From Tardiphaga sp. (GTDB lineage: Bacteria; Pseudomonadota; Alphaproteobacteria; Rhizobiales; Xanthobacteraceae), in contig JASBVG010000123.1 in assembly GCA_030147505.1 (NCBI GenBank), forward strand, positions 62,001 to 126,000: a stretch of 64,000 nt of DNA, in the 5' to 3' direction. Of the stretch, positions 35,436-44,368 are shown piece after piece. The notes below the pieces were generated by a model. It was not told the origin of the DNA. It did no database searches and was given only the letters and a program-made list of their open reading frames with translations. Made by a program: the position numbers and the translations under genes. Numbering within the stretch: the first letter of the stretch is position 1; each line of letters opens with the position of its first letter.

Positions 35436-37138
35436 TACGCCGTCACCGCATTCTTGAGGAAGTCACTAAGGTCAACGGAGGATGCTTCCGGATTCCAGCT
35501 CATCAGGATGGCCGCCTCCATCAACGCGATGACAAGGTCGATCTTCGACCGGCCTGAGATCTGTTTGGTAATCATCAGATGGTTGCCGCGCTGCTCGACT
35601 TTCGCGTTCGAGACGCTCCACCCCATGATGGCCTGCGCACAGTGCGTGAATGTGCCATCGTCCAGTTTCAGTTCGAGGCCATACAACGCCGGTGCTAGCG
35701 CGGGGCCTTGCATCAAACGCCGGATCTGCTCAGGCAGAACGCCGGCAGCGTCCAGCGCTTCGAACATGGCGGCTGCATTATTCGGGTCGATCCCGAATGC
35801 ATCCTTTTCCGGCAGCAGTCCTGACTCTACGACCTGCGCGACGATGGCCGTAAATTTCTTGTACCGGGCAGCTCCATTGCCGATTGTCAGGTGGCCATCT
35901 TGCTGAAACTCGATCAGCTTCGGCGCAATGTCCTTTCGACGCTCCAGCACTTTCGGATCGGCGAACGCATGCCCCCAGCCCAGCCATTGACGGGTCACCT
36001 TGTGCCGGCCGATCACGACCAATGCCATCAGGTCGTCGAGGCCGCCGCCGTCACCGCCCATTGTGACGACGTCACACTGCTTGAGGATCTTCGCGAGCGT
36101 GAGCTGCGCATCGCCGGCGGCTTCCCAGAACTCGGCCCCATGCCAACCATCGTTCGAGATGCCAACACCGATCTCGATGTTCAGATGCTGCGAGACCCAG
36201 ATCTGCTCGGCTTCCTTATTGACCTTGCCGTTGTTTTCATAGTCATCGAGCAGCTTCTGCGCATCGATCGAGCGGCCCAGGTTAGGCAACAGCTGCGGCC
36301 AGTTCTCGGTGTCGCGCCAATAAGCCTCGTCGCGCTGCAGCTCGTGCGGAAATTCGTAGAGCACCGGCAGCATGATCGGGTTGCGGCCGCCAACGCCGTC
36401 GCGGATTGCACGGGCCTTCTTCAGCTCCGTCTTCCACACGCCGGCCGGCGGCTCATCCGATTGCGTGGTGATCATCAGGACCTGACCACCCTGCATCGTG
36501 ATGCCGCCGCCGCGGATCTGCTGCATCACCGCCGCGCCCTTGGCCTTCTTGCCGATCTCGTGCACCTCGTCGATGATCGTGAGTACCGGGATCTCGCCGG
36601 TGACGATCGAGGTGTCGAACGTCTTCACCTCAAGCTCAGTGCCCGTTTTCCGGCGAGTGATGCACTTCAGGTGATCCTGCACCTTGAAGATCTTGTCGAG
36701 GCGCTGATCGAGCCGGATCATGCCCTGCGCCTGGTCGAAGCAGCGATCGGAAATGTTCTGGCTGGGCGCAACGATCAGCATCTGCTGATTGGGAGCGTCC
36801 TCCAGATACAAAGCTGTCAGGCCCAGCGCAGCGACGTAGGTCGTCTTCGAGTTCTTCTTCGGGACCATGCATAGCAGTTCCCAAACCAGGCGCCGCTTCG
36901 TGTCCGGATCCTCGCTGGCGAGAAACGCGCAGAGCAGGTCGCGAAACCAGTCGCCGCACGCATCGGCCAATGGCGGGTTGCCGGGCACATCCGGCAATCG
37001 GAGCCGATTGAAGAAAGCGAGAGCTTTTGCGGCTTTCGCTTGGTTCAACGGCACGTCCGCCATCGGCGTCTGGCCGCGCTGTATCCGGGTCCACCAGTCC
37101 GGACAGGCAAATCGCGGCAGCAGCTCAGTGGACTGCAT
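35435..37138 (-). CDS. Terminase large subunit
   Basis: A 567-residue packaging motor. ATPase: Walker A variant VPKKNSKTT (residues 92-100) and Walker B LTIIDE (187-191). Nuclease: the Asp motif GGDGGGLDDLMALVVIG in the second half. Size and motifs fit the HK97/lambdoid TerL group that usually makes cohesive ends, but the packaging mode needs a phylogeny. Overlaps the small subunit gene by 14 bp. Confidence 0.93.
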   Translation of the reverse strand: MQSTELLPRFACPDWWTRIQRGQTPMADVPLNQAKAAKALAFFNRLRLPDVPGNPPLADACGDWFRDLLCAFLASEDPDTKRRLVWELLCMVPKKNSKTTYVAALGLTALYLEDAPNQQMLIVAPSQNISDRCFDQAQGMIRLDQRLDKIFKVQDHLKCITRRKTGTELEVKTFDTSIVTGEIPVLTIIDEVHEIGKKAKGAAVMQQIRGGGITMQGGQVLMITTQSDEPPAGVWKTELKKARAIRDGVGGRNPIMLPVLYEFPHELQRDEAYWRDTENWPQLLPNLGRSIDAQKLLDDYENNGKVNKEAEQIWVSQHLNIEIGVGISNDGWHGAEFWEAAGDAQLTLAKILKQCDVVTMGGDGGGLDDLMALVVIGRHKVTRQWLGWGHAFADPKVLERRKDIAPKLIEFQQDGHLTIGNGAARYKKFTAIVAQVVESGLLPEKDAFGIDPNNAAAMFEALDAAGVLPEQIRRLMQGPALAPALYGLELKLDDGTFTHCAQAIMGWSVSNAKVEQRGNHLMITKQISGRSKIDLVIALMEAAILMSWNPEASSVDLSDFLKNAVTA

Positions 37139-37640
37139 TTTGCGTGGTCGCTTCCCGTTCCAGCTCGGCCATCAGGTCCGCGTCGGCGTCGCGCGCGGCC
37201 TGCTCATCGACAACCTTCTTGCCTGGACGCTCGGCCGGCGACTTATTGTTCGGCTTCTCATCCTTTGCCGACATCGATCGCTCGGCTTCCATGCGATCGT
37301 TCCGTTCGAGCAGCTTGCCGAATTCCTTTAGCGCGCCGACGTTGCCGGCTTCGGCCAGATCCCACGCAATCTCGATGCGGCGCAGTTCCAGCCGATCGCG
37401 CGCAACCGCCTGCTGGCGAAGCTCATAAAAATAATACTTATGCAGCGTCGGCAAAGTGATGCCGAGCGCGGTCGCAATGCGCGGGTTAGTCCAGCCCAGA
37501 GCCAATAACATGCTGACTCTGTTGCGAGTTCTGACCGTGACCTCATGGCTCGGCCGTCCGCGCCGCTTGGGCTCGTCGATCCAGGGGTTGCCGAAGAGGT
37601 CAAAATTCGCAGTCACGCTAAAAAAAATCTCCGAATGCAT
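37125..37640 (-). CDS. Terminase small subunit
   Basis: A 171-residue protein with an N-terminal helix-turn-helix (RNRVSMLLALGWTNPRIATALGITLPTLHKYYFYELRQ) for recognising packaging DNA, a helical centre, and a charged C-terminus. The ATG at 37640 was chosen; a GTG at 37616 is another possible start, and the frame upstream of 37640 is Ser/Arg-rich and unlikely. Overlap with TerL supports the assignment. Confidence 0.82.
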   Translation of the reverse strand: MHSEIFFSVTANFDLFGNPWIDEPKRRGRPSHEVTVRTRNRVSMLLALGWTNPRIATALGITLPTLHKYYFYELRQQAVARDRLELRRIEIAWDLAEAGNVGALKEFGKLLERNDRMEAERSMSAKDEKPNNKSPAERPGKKVVDEQAARDADADLMAELEREATTQNAVH

Positions 37641-37695
37641 CCCTAGCCGGTTGGCGGTCCCGGCGATTGCTGGACTTTTGACCCGCCCCTCCCCC

Positions 37696-37995
37696 TCAGT
37701 GCCAGACGCCGCGCTGGTGGAGGGTGGCTTGCTCTTCGCGCTGCTTGTCGCGGTCGTGGCAGGCCTTGCAGAGCGTCTGCAGGTTGGCCTCATCCCAGAA
37801 CAGCGCCTCATCACCACGATGCGGCTTGATATGGTCGCAGACCAGCAGCGCCGTGTTGGCCTCTACCGCACCGCACTTCCTGCATTCGTACAGGTCGCGC
37901 GCGAAGATCAGCAGGCGCAGCGCCTTCCAGCGCGCCGTGTGATACCAGCGTCGCCACGCCGGAGCTGCTCGGCTGTGTGAGGATGAAGGCGGCAT
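37696..37995 (-). CDS. HNH endonuclease
   Basis: A 99-residue protein with the HNH motif and two zinc-binding CxxC pairs (CRKC and CKAC; CDHIKPHRGDEALFWDEANLQTLC). HNH genes sit directly before terminase genes in many cos-packaging phages, where they assist DNA cleavage. This supports cohesive-end packaging. First gene of the late operon. Confidence 0.88.
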   Translation of the reverse strand: MPPSSSHSRAAPAWRRWYHTARWKALRLLIFARDLYECRKCGAVEANTALLVCDHIKPHRGDEALFWDEANLQTLCKACHDRDKQREEQATLHQRGVWH

Positions 37996-38080
37996 GTTCC
38001 CCGAAAAGCAGCCCGCTCGGCAAAGCTGCTAACTGGACCGAGCGGGCTGAAGTCTAGGGAGGAAACGCCCAAGGAGGGCA

Positions 38081-38143
38081 GCGATAGCGCGAGGCGCTAC
38101 CGCACACCCTAGAACGACAAAGCCCGGCACGATCGCCGGGCTT
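38081..38143 (-). terminator. Tandem hairpins between early and late operons
   Basis: A perfect 9-bp stem (AAGCCCGGC / GCCGGGCTT, 38120-38128 and 38135-38143) is followed on the minus strand by TTTGTCGTT, and then by a second near-perfect 10-bp stem (38081-38090 / 38094-38103). They lie between the last early gene and the first late gene, where early transcription should stop unless antiterminated. The rest of 37996-38265 holds no convincing gene. Confidence 0.7.
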
Positions 38144-38265
38144 CAGGGACAAACTGCTTTGGACACAGTGAGAGATTGGCGAAGAGAGCTTTTCCCTTCA
38201 GTCCACCATCCGGGATCACACACTCCACATGGAGGAGATACGACCGGAGGCTCAGTGCGCGTGCA

Positions 38266-38769
38266 TTACCGCCTGATTCTACTCTGGCGAGTCAAGCGCC
38301 GGCTTTGCTTCATCACCTTGACCGACATCGGCTGCATCACGTCCTCCTGACCGCGAATGAAGTTGATCTGGTCATCACTCAGCGCCAGAGGCACGCCGTT
38401 GGCGTCGAGTATCACCCGGTTGACGCCCTCCACCTGCTCGATGCGCGCACGATGCTGCAGCACATCCCAAACGAAGGCAAAGATATAACCCGGAAACAAC
38501 AGCTCGGACTGTGTCACCAGCCGACCACGCTTCACAACCCTGTCCGCGGACATGGGCACGTAAATGCCGAACTGACGCGCCGCGAGCTTGGACTTCGCCA
38601 GCATCTCCTTATTCGGCCAAACCTCGATCACGTACCACGCCGGCACACCGGGCAGCAGTTCTGCATTTCGCGGATCATAGGGCAGCACTGGCCGATCGAG
38701 AAACTCACGCATCTTCGGCGACAGCTTCGCGAGGGTTTCCGCCGACAGGGCCGAAAGCCGCTGCAACAT
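38266..38769 (-). CDS. NusG-like transcription elongation/antitermination protein, N-terminal domain only
   Basis: A 167-residue protein with the NusG N-terminal fold: WYVIEVWPNKEMLAKSKLAARQFGIYVPM, LLFPGYIFAFVWD (the conserved LFPGY motif) and VEGVNRVILDANGVPLALSDDQINFI. The C-terminal KOW domain is absent; instead a short basic tail (VMKQSRRLTRQSRIRR) follows. Specialised NusG paralogues such as RfaH bind paused RNA polymerase and suppress termination. It is the last early gene, just before the terminators and late operon, where lambda-like phages place late-gene activators. Confidence 0.85.
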   Translation of the reverse strand: MLQRLSALSAETLAKLSPKMREFLDRPVLPYDPRNAELLPGVPAWYVIEVWPNKEMLAKSKLAARQFGIYVPMSADRVVKRGRLVTQSELLFPGYIFAFVWDVLQHRARIEQVEGVNRVILDANGVPLALSDDQINFIRGQEDVMQPMSVKVMKQSRRLTRQSRIRR

Positions 38770-38857
38770 CGTTTAGCTCCAACATCGATGCCCTCGACTG
38801 TTGGCCGTCACCCGGCTTTGCCGGTCTCAATAATGTTCCTGCCCAGAACATTTAGCT

Positions 38858-39120
38858 GGGAGGATCAATGGGAGCTTATGGGAGCATCCACCAATCCATC
38901 CGAATTCTCTAAACCCTATAAAACAAGGGCTTTATCAATCCTCATTGGGAGGATGGGAGGATTGGGAGCTTATTTCAGGTCTCTCACATGTGCCCGCGCC
39001 CGCACGCGCGCATGTGATGTATAGAAATAAGCTCCCATTCCTCCCGCAAGCTCCCAAACGCAAGTAACTCAATCACTTACGGCAGGCGACAAACTCCCAT
39101 TTTTGGGAGGATGGGAGGAT
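38858..39120. promoter_or_regulatory. Noncoding region with GGGAG repeats and a long inverted repeat
   Basis: Between the NusG-like gene and the primase (350 bp) lies AT-richer DNA with at least nine GGGAG-type motifs in both orientations. Copies on the plus strand include 38858, 38870, 38880, 38947, 38955 and 38964, with inverted copies near 39032-39055 and 39094. A perfect 13-bp inverted repeat (GGGAGCTTATTTC at 38964-38976, complement at 39024-39036) encloses a second hairpin (TCACATGTGC / GCGCATGTGA). Another hairpin follows the primase stop. A replication origin with iterons, or a recruitment site for the NusG-like protein, are the main options. Confidence 0.55.
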
Positions 39121-41828
39121 CACATTGCGATATCGCCCGCATCTGTCACCACTTCCTGCGCTTCATCATCGCCGCGCACCGTGCGCGGCTTGCCCTGCTC
39201 ATCCACGAAATCGCTCACCTTGCGGATGGTCTTGATGTCCAACCACCACATCACGTTGCTCTGTTTCGAGACGTAGCCCTTCTCCTTCATCGCGAGGCCG
39301 AGACCGCGCGACGACCAGACTTTCTCACCGGACGATTTGCACCAGGCCTCGAACAGCTCGAACAGCGCGCTGGACTGCACGCGTTCGCCGGCGGCCGGCT
39401 CGACACACATCTGCAGGAAGCGGCCCAGCGGATCGCTGTCGGCGCGGTAAGAGGCCGTTGCCAGAGTGACTTCCTCCGGCTCGATCAATCCCTTGTCGCA
39501 CCAGCTGCGCAGACCATCGAGCATGCGGTTGAGAATGCCCGATGCTTCGGCTCGAAGCTTGTCGAACAGTTTTGGGTCACGCTCTTCTTTGGGGATAGTG
39601 ACATCGAACGGCACCAGCCGCATGCGGCGCCAGATGCCCTCATCGGTGCCGGCGATCGTCGGCCGATAATTGCCGGACATCGTCAGCTTGAATTGCGGAG
39701 TGAACTTGAAGAAGTCGCGATTGAGATGCCGCGCCTGGATCGGTTCGCCGCCGGTGACCAGCTTGATCATCGCCTCGGCCAGTTTCGAATTCTTCTCCGG
39801 CTCCGATGTCCGCAGCATGCGCACGCCGGGCAGGATGGCGAGATCCGGCGTCGCCTGACCGGCGCCACGGGACTTGCCATGGTCGAGGAAGGTTTCGATC
39901 GGCACAGTCTCGCCGTAGTCGCCGGAGACATAGCTGGCCGTATCGACCAGCACGGACTTGCCGTTCGAGCCCTTGCCGTAGAGAAAGGCCAGCTTCTGTT
40001 CGCCGATGTCGCCTGTGAGCGACAGGCCTAGCCACTGGTGCAGGAAGACGCGCATGTCTTCCTTTGGCTGCACCCGTGCAATGAAGCCATCATAGACCGG
40101 GCAAACGGCTTCAGGGTCATATGCCGCCGGCGAGATCTTGGTGATCAGGTCCGCCGGATCGTGCGGCTGGAAACTGATGCAGTCCTCATCCTCGGCCGAG
40201 CGGTTCACCACCAGCGTGCCGTTGGCGACATTGATCTTCATCTTGTCGGCATCGAGCTTGTCGATCGCAATGGCGAAGTAAGGTGCGCCGCGCTTGGAAA
40301 GCGCGCCGAGCTTGTTAGCCGCTTCCGACGATCGGCCCCAGCTCGCGATCTTATCCGAGTACAGGATCATCTTTTTCGTATCGACGATGAAGTCGCGCGC
40401 GCCGTCCAGGGCGTCTTCTGCATCCTTCAAGCCGCTCTCGCGCACAACGGCCGCCTCGCGCTGGATGGCGCGCACGGTGTCATGCTCGGCGATCTTCACC
40501 AGATCTTCTGCCCCGTCACGGCTCCAGCGTTTACCGTCCCAGCACAGCCAGCCGATCGCCGGGCACCACAGCAGCTTATCTTTGTAGCGCTCACGGAAGC
40601 GTTCGGCATTGCCGAGATCGGTCAGCGGAAAGAACGCCAGCCGCATATTGCGGACGGCAGGATCCTCCGCCGGCGGCCGCGGCTTCCCCCCGCCCCCCGA
40701 TGCAGCCGCCTTCGACGCCTTAGCTCCCGTTTGGGAGCTTGGCTTGCCATTCGACGCCTCTGCCGGGGGCGCGGGGGCAGCGGCGGACGGCGACGCGGAT
40801 GATCCCGATCGGCCGGCCGCGTGCCGCGGCCGACGTTCCCGATCCGCCGCCGAGCGGCGGATCTCGTCAAGATCGCGGGGCTGCGCACGTCCCTTGCGGA
40901 AGCCGCTGTCAATCGTGGCGCGCACCCCGCGCAGACCATCGTCTTTGACCAGGCCGCATGCCGCCGCGGCGTCTTCAAGCGCGGCGCGGACAAACCCCTC
41001 GGTCAGCGCGCCCGCAGCGACCAGCTGGGCGACCTTCAGTGACGCGATGTTGAGCGTATCGTTGCGCTTGCCCTCGCCGGCGCTTCGCACGGCATTCAGT
41101 TCTGCATCGAGCGCAGCCAGCGCATATTTGCGCACAGCCGCATCCACCGCGGCGATTGTCGCTTGCGCCGGCGGCCGCACATTGGCCGCGGCACGTTGCG
41201 AGATCGAGCCGTGCGCCGGTGCCGATCGCACCGCGTCTTCTTCCCAGTCACCGCGTCGCAGAACCATATCCACCAGCGCCGGCGGCGGCGTGGCGATCGC
41301 GAGCTCCGGATCGTGCCAGGCGTAGGCAACACCGTCCTCGCGCGCCGACGGCGGCGCGATCACATAACCACCCTCGCCGCGGATATCGACACGCGGCACC
41401 AGGCCAGCGCGATTGCCTGGGCAGTCGTCGATCGGCATTTTGAAATAGAGATGCACGCCGCCCCGCGGCGTCCGCGCGAACAGCGTCGGCGGCAATGTCT
41501 GGCCGAGCTTTCTCTCGAGATCGATCTGCAGCGCAGCTGCTTCGAAGATCTCGCCTGTCTTCTTATCTTCGCCGGCATCGACATCGATGACAAATGCGCC
41601 GATCGCGCGGCCGGTCGGAAGCCCGATCATCGCTTTCGGCCACTTCGACCACCAGGCGCGGATCTGCACCTCGTCAGTGCTTGCGCGCTTCAGCCCGCCC
41701 GTACCTTCGATGGTCTTGCCAGCATCATCCTTTTCGCCCTTCACCAGCGGCTGTTTTGTGCCAGGATGACAGGGGAAGACCGGCCAACCGCGGCCGGCAT
41801 AGGCAAGCGCATGTTCGAGCAGGCTCAT
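39120..41828 (-). CDS. PrimPol-SF3 helicase replication protein
   Basis: A 902-residue fusion. N-terminal primase-polymerase domain: HALAYAGRGWPVFPCHPGTKQPL, the catalytic AFVIDVDAGED (Asp82, Asp84), RTPRGGVHLYF, and RGEGGYVIAPPS. A Pro/Ala/Ser-rich linker follows. The C-terminal half is a D5-type/SF3 helicase: KGSNGKS Walker A (about residue 620), LRTSEPEKNSKL and SGNYRPTIAGTDEGIWRRMRLVPF. It probably primes and unwinds phage DNA at the origin. The ATG at 41828 overlaps the upstream stop (ATGA). Confidence 0.9.
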   Translation of the reverse strand: MSLLEHALAYAGRGWPVFPCHPGTKQPLVKGEKDDAGKTIEGTGGLKRASTDEVQIRAWWSKWPKAMIGLPTGRAIGAFVIDVDAGEDKKTGEIFEAAALQIDLERKLGQTLPPTLFARTPRGGVHLYFKMPIDDCPGNRAGLVPRVDIRGEGGYVIAPPSAREDGVAYAWHDPELAIATPPPALVDMVLRRGDWEEDAVRSAPAHGSISQRAAANVRPPAQATIAAVDAAVRKYALAALDAELNAVRSAGEGKRNDTLNIASLKVAQLVAAGALTEGFVRAALEDAAAACGLVKDDGLRGVRATIDSGFRKGRAQPRDLDEIRRSAADRERRPRHAAGRSGSSASPSAAAPAPPAEASNGKPSSQTGAKASKAAASGGGGKPRPPAEDPAVRNMRLAFFPLTDLGNAERFRERYKDKLLWCPAIGWLCWDGKRWSRDGAEDLVKIAEHDTVRAIQREAAVVRESGLKDAEDALDGARDFIVDTKKMILYSDKIASWGRSSEAANKLGALSKRGAPYFAIAIDKLDADKMKINVANGTLVVNRSAEDEDCISFQPHDPADLITKISPAAYDPEAVCPVYDGFIARVQPKEDMRVFLHQWLGLSLTGDIGEQKLAFLYGKGSNGKSVLVDTASYVSGDYGETVPIETFLDHGKSRGAGQATPDLAILPGVRMLRTSEPEKNSKLAEAMIKLVTGGEPIQARHLNRDFFKFTPQFKLTMSGNYRPTIAGTDEGIWRRMRLVPFDVTIPKEERDPKLFDKLRAEASGILNRMLDGLRSWCDKGLIEPEEVTLATASYRADSDPLGRFLQMCVEPAAGERVQSSALFELFEAWCKSSGEKVWSSRGLGLAMKEKGYVSKQSNVMWWLDIKTIRKVSDFVDEQGKPRTVRGDDEAQEVVTDAGDIAM

Positions 41829-42124
41829 TTGTTCGCCGTATCCTTCCGCTGAAGCAGCTCCAGCAGCGCAGGCGTGCCGAGGATGTTGTCGATCAGGCGC
41901 ACGATGCCGACGAAGTCGTCGCGCTTTCGCATGGCGCAGGGCCACGGCTTGGCGATCTCGCCGACCATTAGCCGCACGATCATGAAGGATTCTATCCTCG
42001 ACGCCTCATCTGCAGCTGCCTCGCGCATCCGGTTCAGCGTCGATCGGCCTTCCGGCGGCAGCTTGCGCAGCGCTTCCATATATTTGGCGTCGTGCTCGGC
42101 TTCACTTTGCATCAGATCAACCAT
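41825..42124 (-). CDS. Hypothetical early phage protein
   Basis: A 99-residue, mostly helical protein (MVDLMQSEAEHDAKYMEALRK...). No recognised domain. Translationally coupled to the primase gene; overlaps the upstream gene by 8 bp. Confidence 0.6.
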   Translation of the reverse strand: MVDLMQSEAEHDAKYMEALRKLPPEGRSTLNRMREAAADEASRIESFMIVRLMVGEIAKPWPCAMRKRDDFVGIVRLIDNILGTPALLELLQRKDTANK

Positions 42125-42386
42125 TCGGCCGCAGGTTTGCGAGCTGCAGCCAGTCATTGATGCGTTCCAGCACCTGCTTGCGAGCGTCTTCGATGTCGCG
42201 CGCCGGCGCGATCTTGTAGCTCGTCATCGCCCACGGCAGCGTCAGTCCCCAGAAATACGGGTAGAGACTGCGCGGATCGTGGACAGGGCCGATCTCGCCA
42301 ACAGAAAGGCGGCCGAGCCTCACCTGTTCGCGACCGGCCGATAGCGGCACGAATGCCACTACCCCGTCGTGAGCTTCCTGTGTCAT
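42117..42386 (-). CDS. Hypothetical early phage protein
   Basis: An 89-residue protein (SLYPYFWGLTLPWAMTSYKIAPA is the most distinctive stretch). No domain recognised; lies between the ParB-like gene and primase in the early operon. Confidence 0.6.
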   Translation of the reverse strand: MTQEAHDGVVAFVPLSAGREQVRLGRLSVGEIGPVHDPRSLYPYFWGLTLPWAMTSYKIAPARDIEDARKQVLERINDWLQLANLRPNG

Positions 42387-42407
42387 CGATGACGTCCCGG
42401 TGAGTTG

Positions 42408-44357
42408 TTAGCGCTTCGCAGCCTTCTTGGCGGCCTTCTTCGCCGCAGCTTTCTTTGCAGGCTTTCTCGCTGCGGATTTCGCTGCACGCTTCGTCTTCGG
42501 CGACGCTGTATCGTGTGCAGTGGCTTGATCGACATCGCCCGCGCCTGGTCGGCGATAGCCATCCGTGCCGGGACCGTCATAGCCCTTCGCGCGCAGCTGC
42601 TTCGGCAACCAGCCCGTCGCGGCCACATTCTCGATCGCGAACGCTGCGATTTCCGGCCGCTTGCCCTTGGCCTGTTGCCGCTCGATATCTGGCCCCAGGG
42701 CTTCACCGATCGCCGCCAGCGCCAGCCCCTTGCTCACGCCACTGAAGTAGTCCTTCGCATCAAACACGCCGCGCAGTGCGGCGTTCAGTGATTTCTGATC
42801 GAGTGCGTCGCAGACGGCGACAGCGGAGGTATGGCGATCCTGCATATCCAAGGTAAAATTCTGGAAATCCAGCGTCGCCGCGGCGATCGTCGTCAGCAGA
42901 GCGACACGACCTTGCAGATCCATATTCTTCAGCAAGGTCATGTTGTCGGCAAGATCTGCCCCGCCGAGCAAATTCATTCGCGCAGCGCCCAGCCCACGCA
43001 CGCTGACGCGTACCTGGTGATCGTGACCGAGAGCGATGCCGGCGAGCAGCACGATCATCGCCAGCTCAAGGTCTTGCGACAGTGCCGTCGCGGCGCCGTC
43101 AGTGAGCTGCACCGACAGGCGATGCAGCAGCGACTGGGAAATTGCCGGCTCTTCTGCAGCAGCGCCACCAGCATCAGACGCCGCGTCGATCGCCTTGCTG
43201 GTTGCCTTGGCTTTGCTGCCGGACGACACCGCATCCGGCTTGGTCACGCCATAGGTGATCGACACAATGCCACCGTCAAACTCGACGATGCAGCCCGCCT
43301 TTTTCTTCTGCCGATCGGTGAACGATCGCCGATACACGGCCGCCTGGATTGCATCTTCCTCGGCCTCCAGCGGAGCATTTGCCTCGTCCTCGTCGAACTC
43401 GCCGCTTTCGTCCTCGAAGCTCCTGTCGTTATTCGCCTGGATGAGACCCGAGATCTCTTGCAAGCGCGCCTCTTCGTTCCCTTCGAAAATCTTCACCTTG
43501 GGCTCAGATTTCGACCATGACCACTTGGCGTTCTGCGGGAGATCCGTGGCCAGTTCGGCCCACAGCCAGCCCTCGGCCACAAGATCCGTGCAGACTTTGG
43601 CGAGCTTCTCCGTCGCCATCTGCTTCAGCAGTTCCGGCTTTGAGACGACATGTGACGTGCCGAACAGATCCTCGACCAATTCGCCACCGGCGGCACGATA
43701 TGCCTCAGTGCCGACGAAGGTCATCAGGTCGCCGATCTCGCGATCGGTCGCGCCCAGTTCGCGCTTGACGTTGCCTTCATACAGCATGCCGGCCTTCTGC
43801 AGCTTGGCGAAGGCCTTATCCTGAGTCTTGTGAGACACGCCGAGCGTGAAGGCGCGCGCGACTTCGGCCTTGATGTCGCCCCGGCGCCAGGCATCACGGA
43901 TCTTCGGCGATAGCTGACCGAGGGCGAGAGCTTGCCGCACCTCTTTCTCTGACATGCCATATTGCAGCGCGATCTCTTCGTTGACCTTGCCGCGCTCGAC
44001 CATCCGGGCAAATGCTTCATACTGATCGACCGGATGCAGCTGGTGCGCCAACACCGCGGTCGTCAGCGAATCCTCGAACGCGCCAGCCTCATCGACCTTG
44101 CGTAGCGTGCAATTGATAACTTCGTCGCCATCCGGCCCATAGATCTGGCGCAACGCTGCGAGGCGACGATTGCCATTCGAGACGCCGTATTCGTCGTCGA
44201 ACATGTGGTAGACGACCAGGTTCTCGATCAAGCCACGCGCGAAGATGTTCGCCGCCAGCGCATCGATACCTTCCAAGCGGCCTGCTACGCGCGCATTGAT
44301 ACCGTCGCCAACTTCGTGACCGAAATGCAGTTTGTTCAGTGGAACTTGAACGTCCAT
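42408..44357 (-). CDS. ParB-family DNA-binding protein with Lys/Ala-rich tail
   Basis: A 649-residue protein. N-terminal ParB/sulfiredoxin domain (VPLNKLHFG; LAANIFARGLIENLVVYHM; YGVSNGNRRLAALRQI), followed by a KorB/ParB-type helix-turn-helix (NEEIALQYGMSEKEVRQALALGQLSPKIRDAWRRG). The long middle region with acidic stretch is unassigned. The last 30 residues are almost only Lys, Ala and Arg, like histone H1 tails. No ParA partner is present, so it may organise or regulate phage DNA or act as a nuclease-like ParB rather than a partition system. Confidence 0.82.
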   Translation of the reverse strand: MDVQVPLNKLHFGHEVGDGINARVAGRLEGIDALAANIFARGLIENLVVYHMFDDEYGVSNGNRRLAALRQIYGPDGDEVINCTLRKVDEAGAFEDSLTTAVLAHQLHPVDQYEAFARMVERGKVNEEIALQYGMSEKEVRQALALGQLSPKIRDAWRRGDIKAEVARAFTLGVSHKTQDKAFAKLQKAGMLYEGNVKRELGATDREIGDLMTFVGTEAYRAAGGELVEDLFGTSHVVSKPELLKQMATEKLAKVCTDLVAEGWLWAELATDLPQNAKWSWSKSEPKVKIFEGNEEARLQEISGLIQANNDRSFEDESGEFDEDEANAPLEAEEDAIQAAVYRRSFTDRQKKKAGCIVEFDGGIVSITYGVTKPDAVSSGSKAKATSKAIDAASDAGGAAAEEPAISQSLLHRLSVQLTDGAATALSQDLELAMIVLLAGIALGHDHQVRVSVRGLGAARMNLLGGADLADNMTLLKNMDLQGRVALLTTIAAATLDFQNFTLDMQDRHTSAVAVCDALDQKSLNAALRGVFDAKDYFSGVSKGLALAAIGEALGPDIERQQAKGKRPEIAAFAIENVAATGWLPKQLRAKGYDGPGTDGYRRPGAGDVDQATAHDTASPKTKRAAKSAARKPAKKAAAKKAAKKAAKR

Positions 44358-44368
44358 AGCCTTGCTCC

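Noticed and set aside
38858-39120. CRISPR array
   Set aside because: Repeats are short, irregularly spaced and in both orientations; no spacers of constant length.
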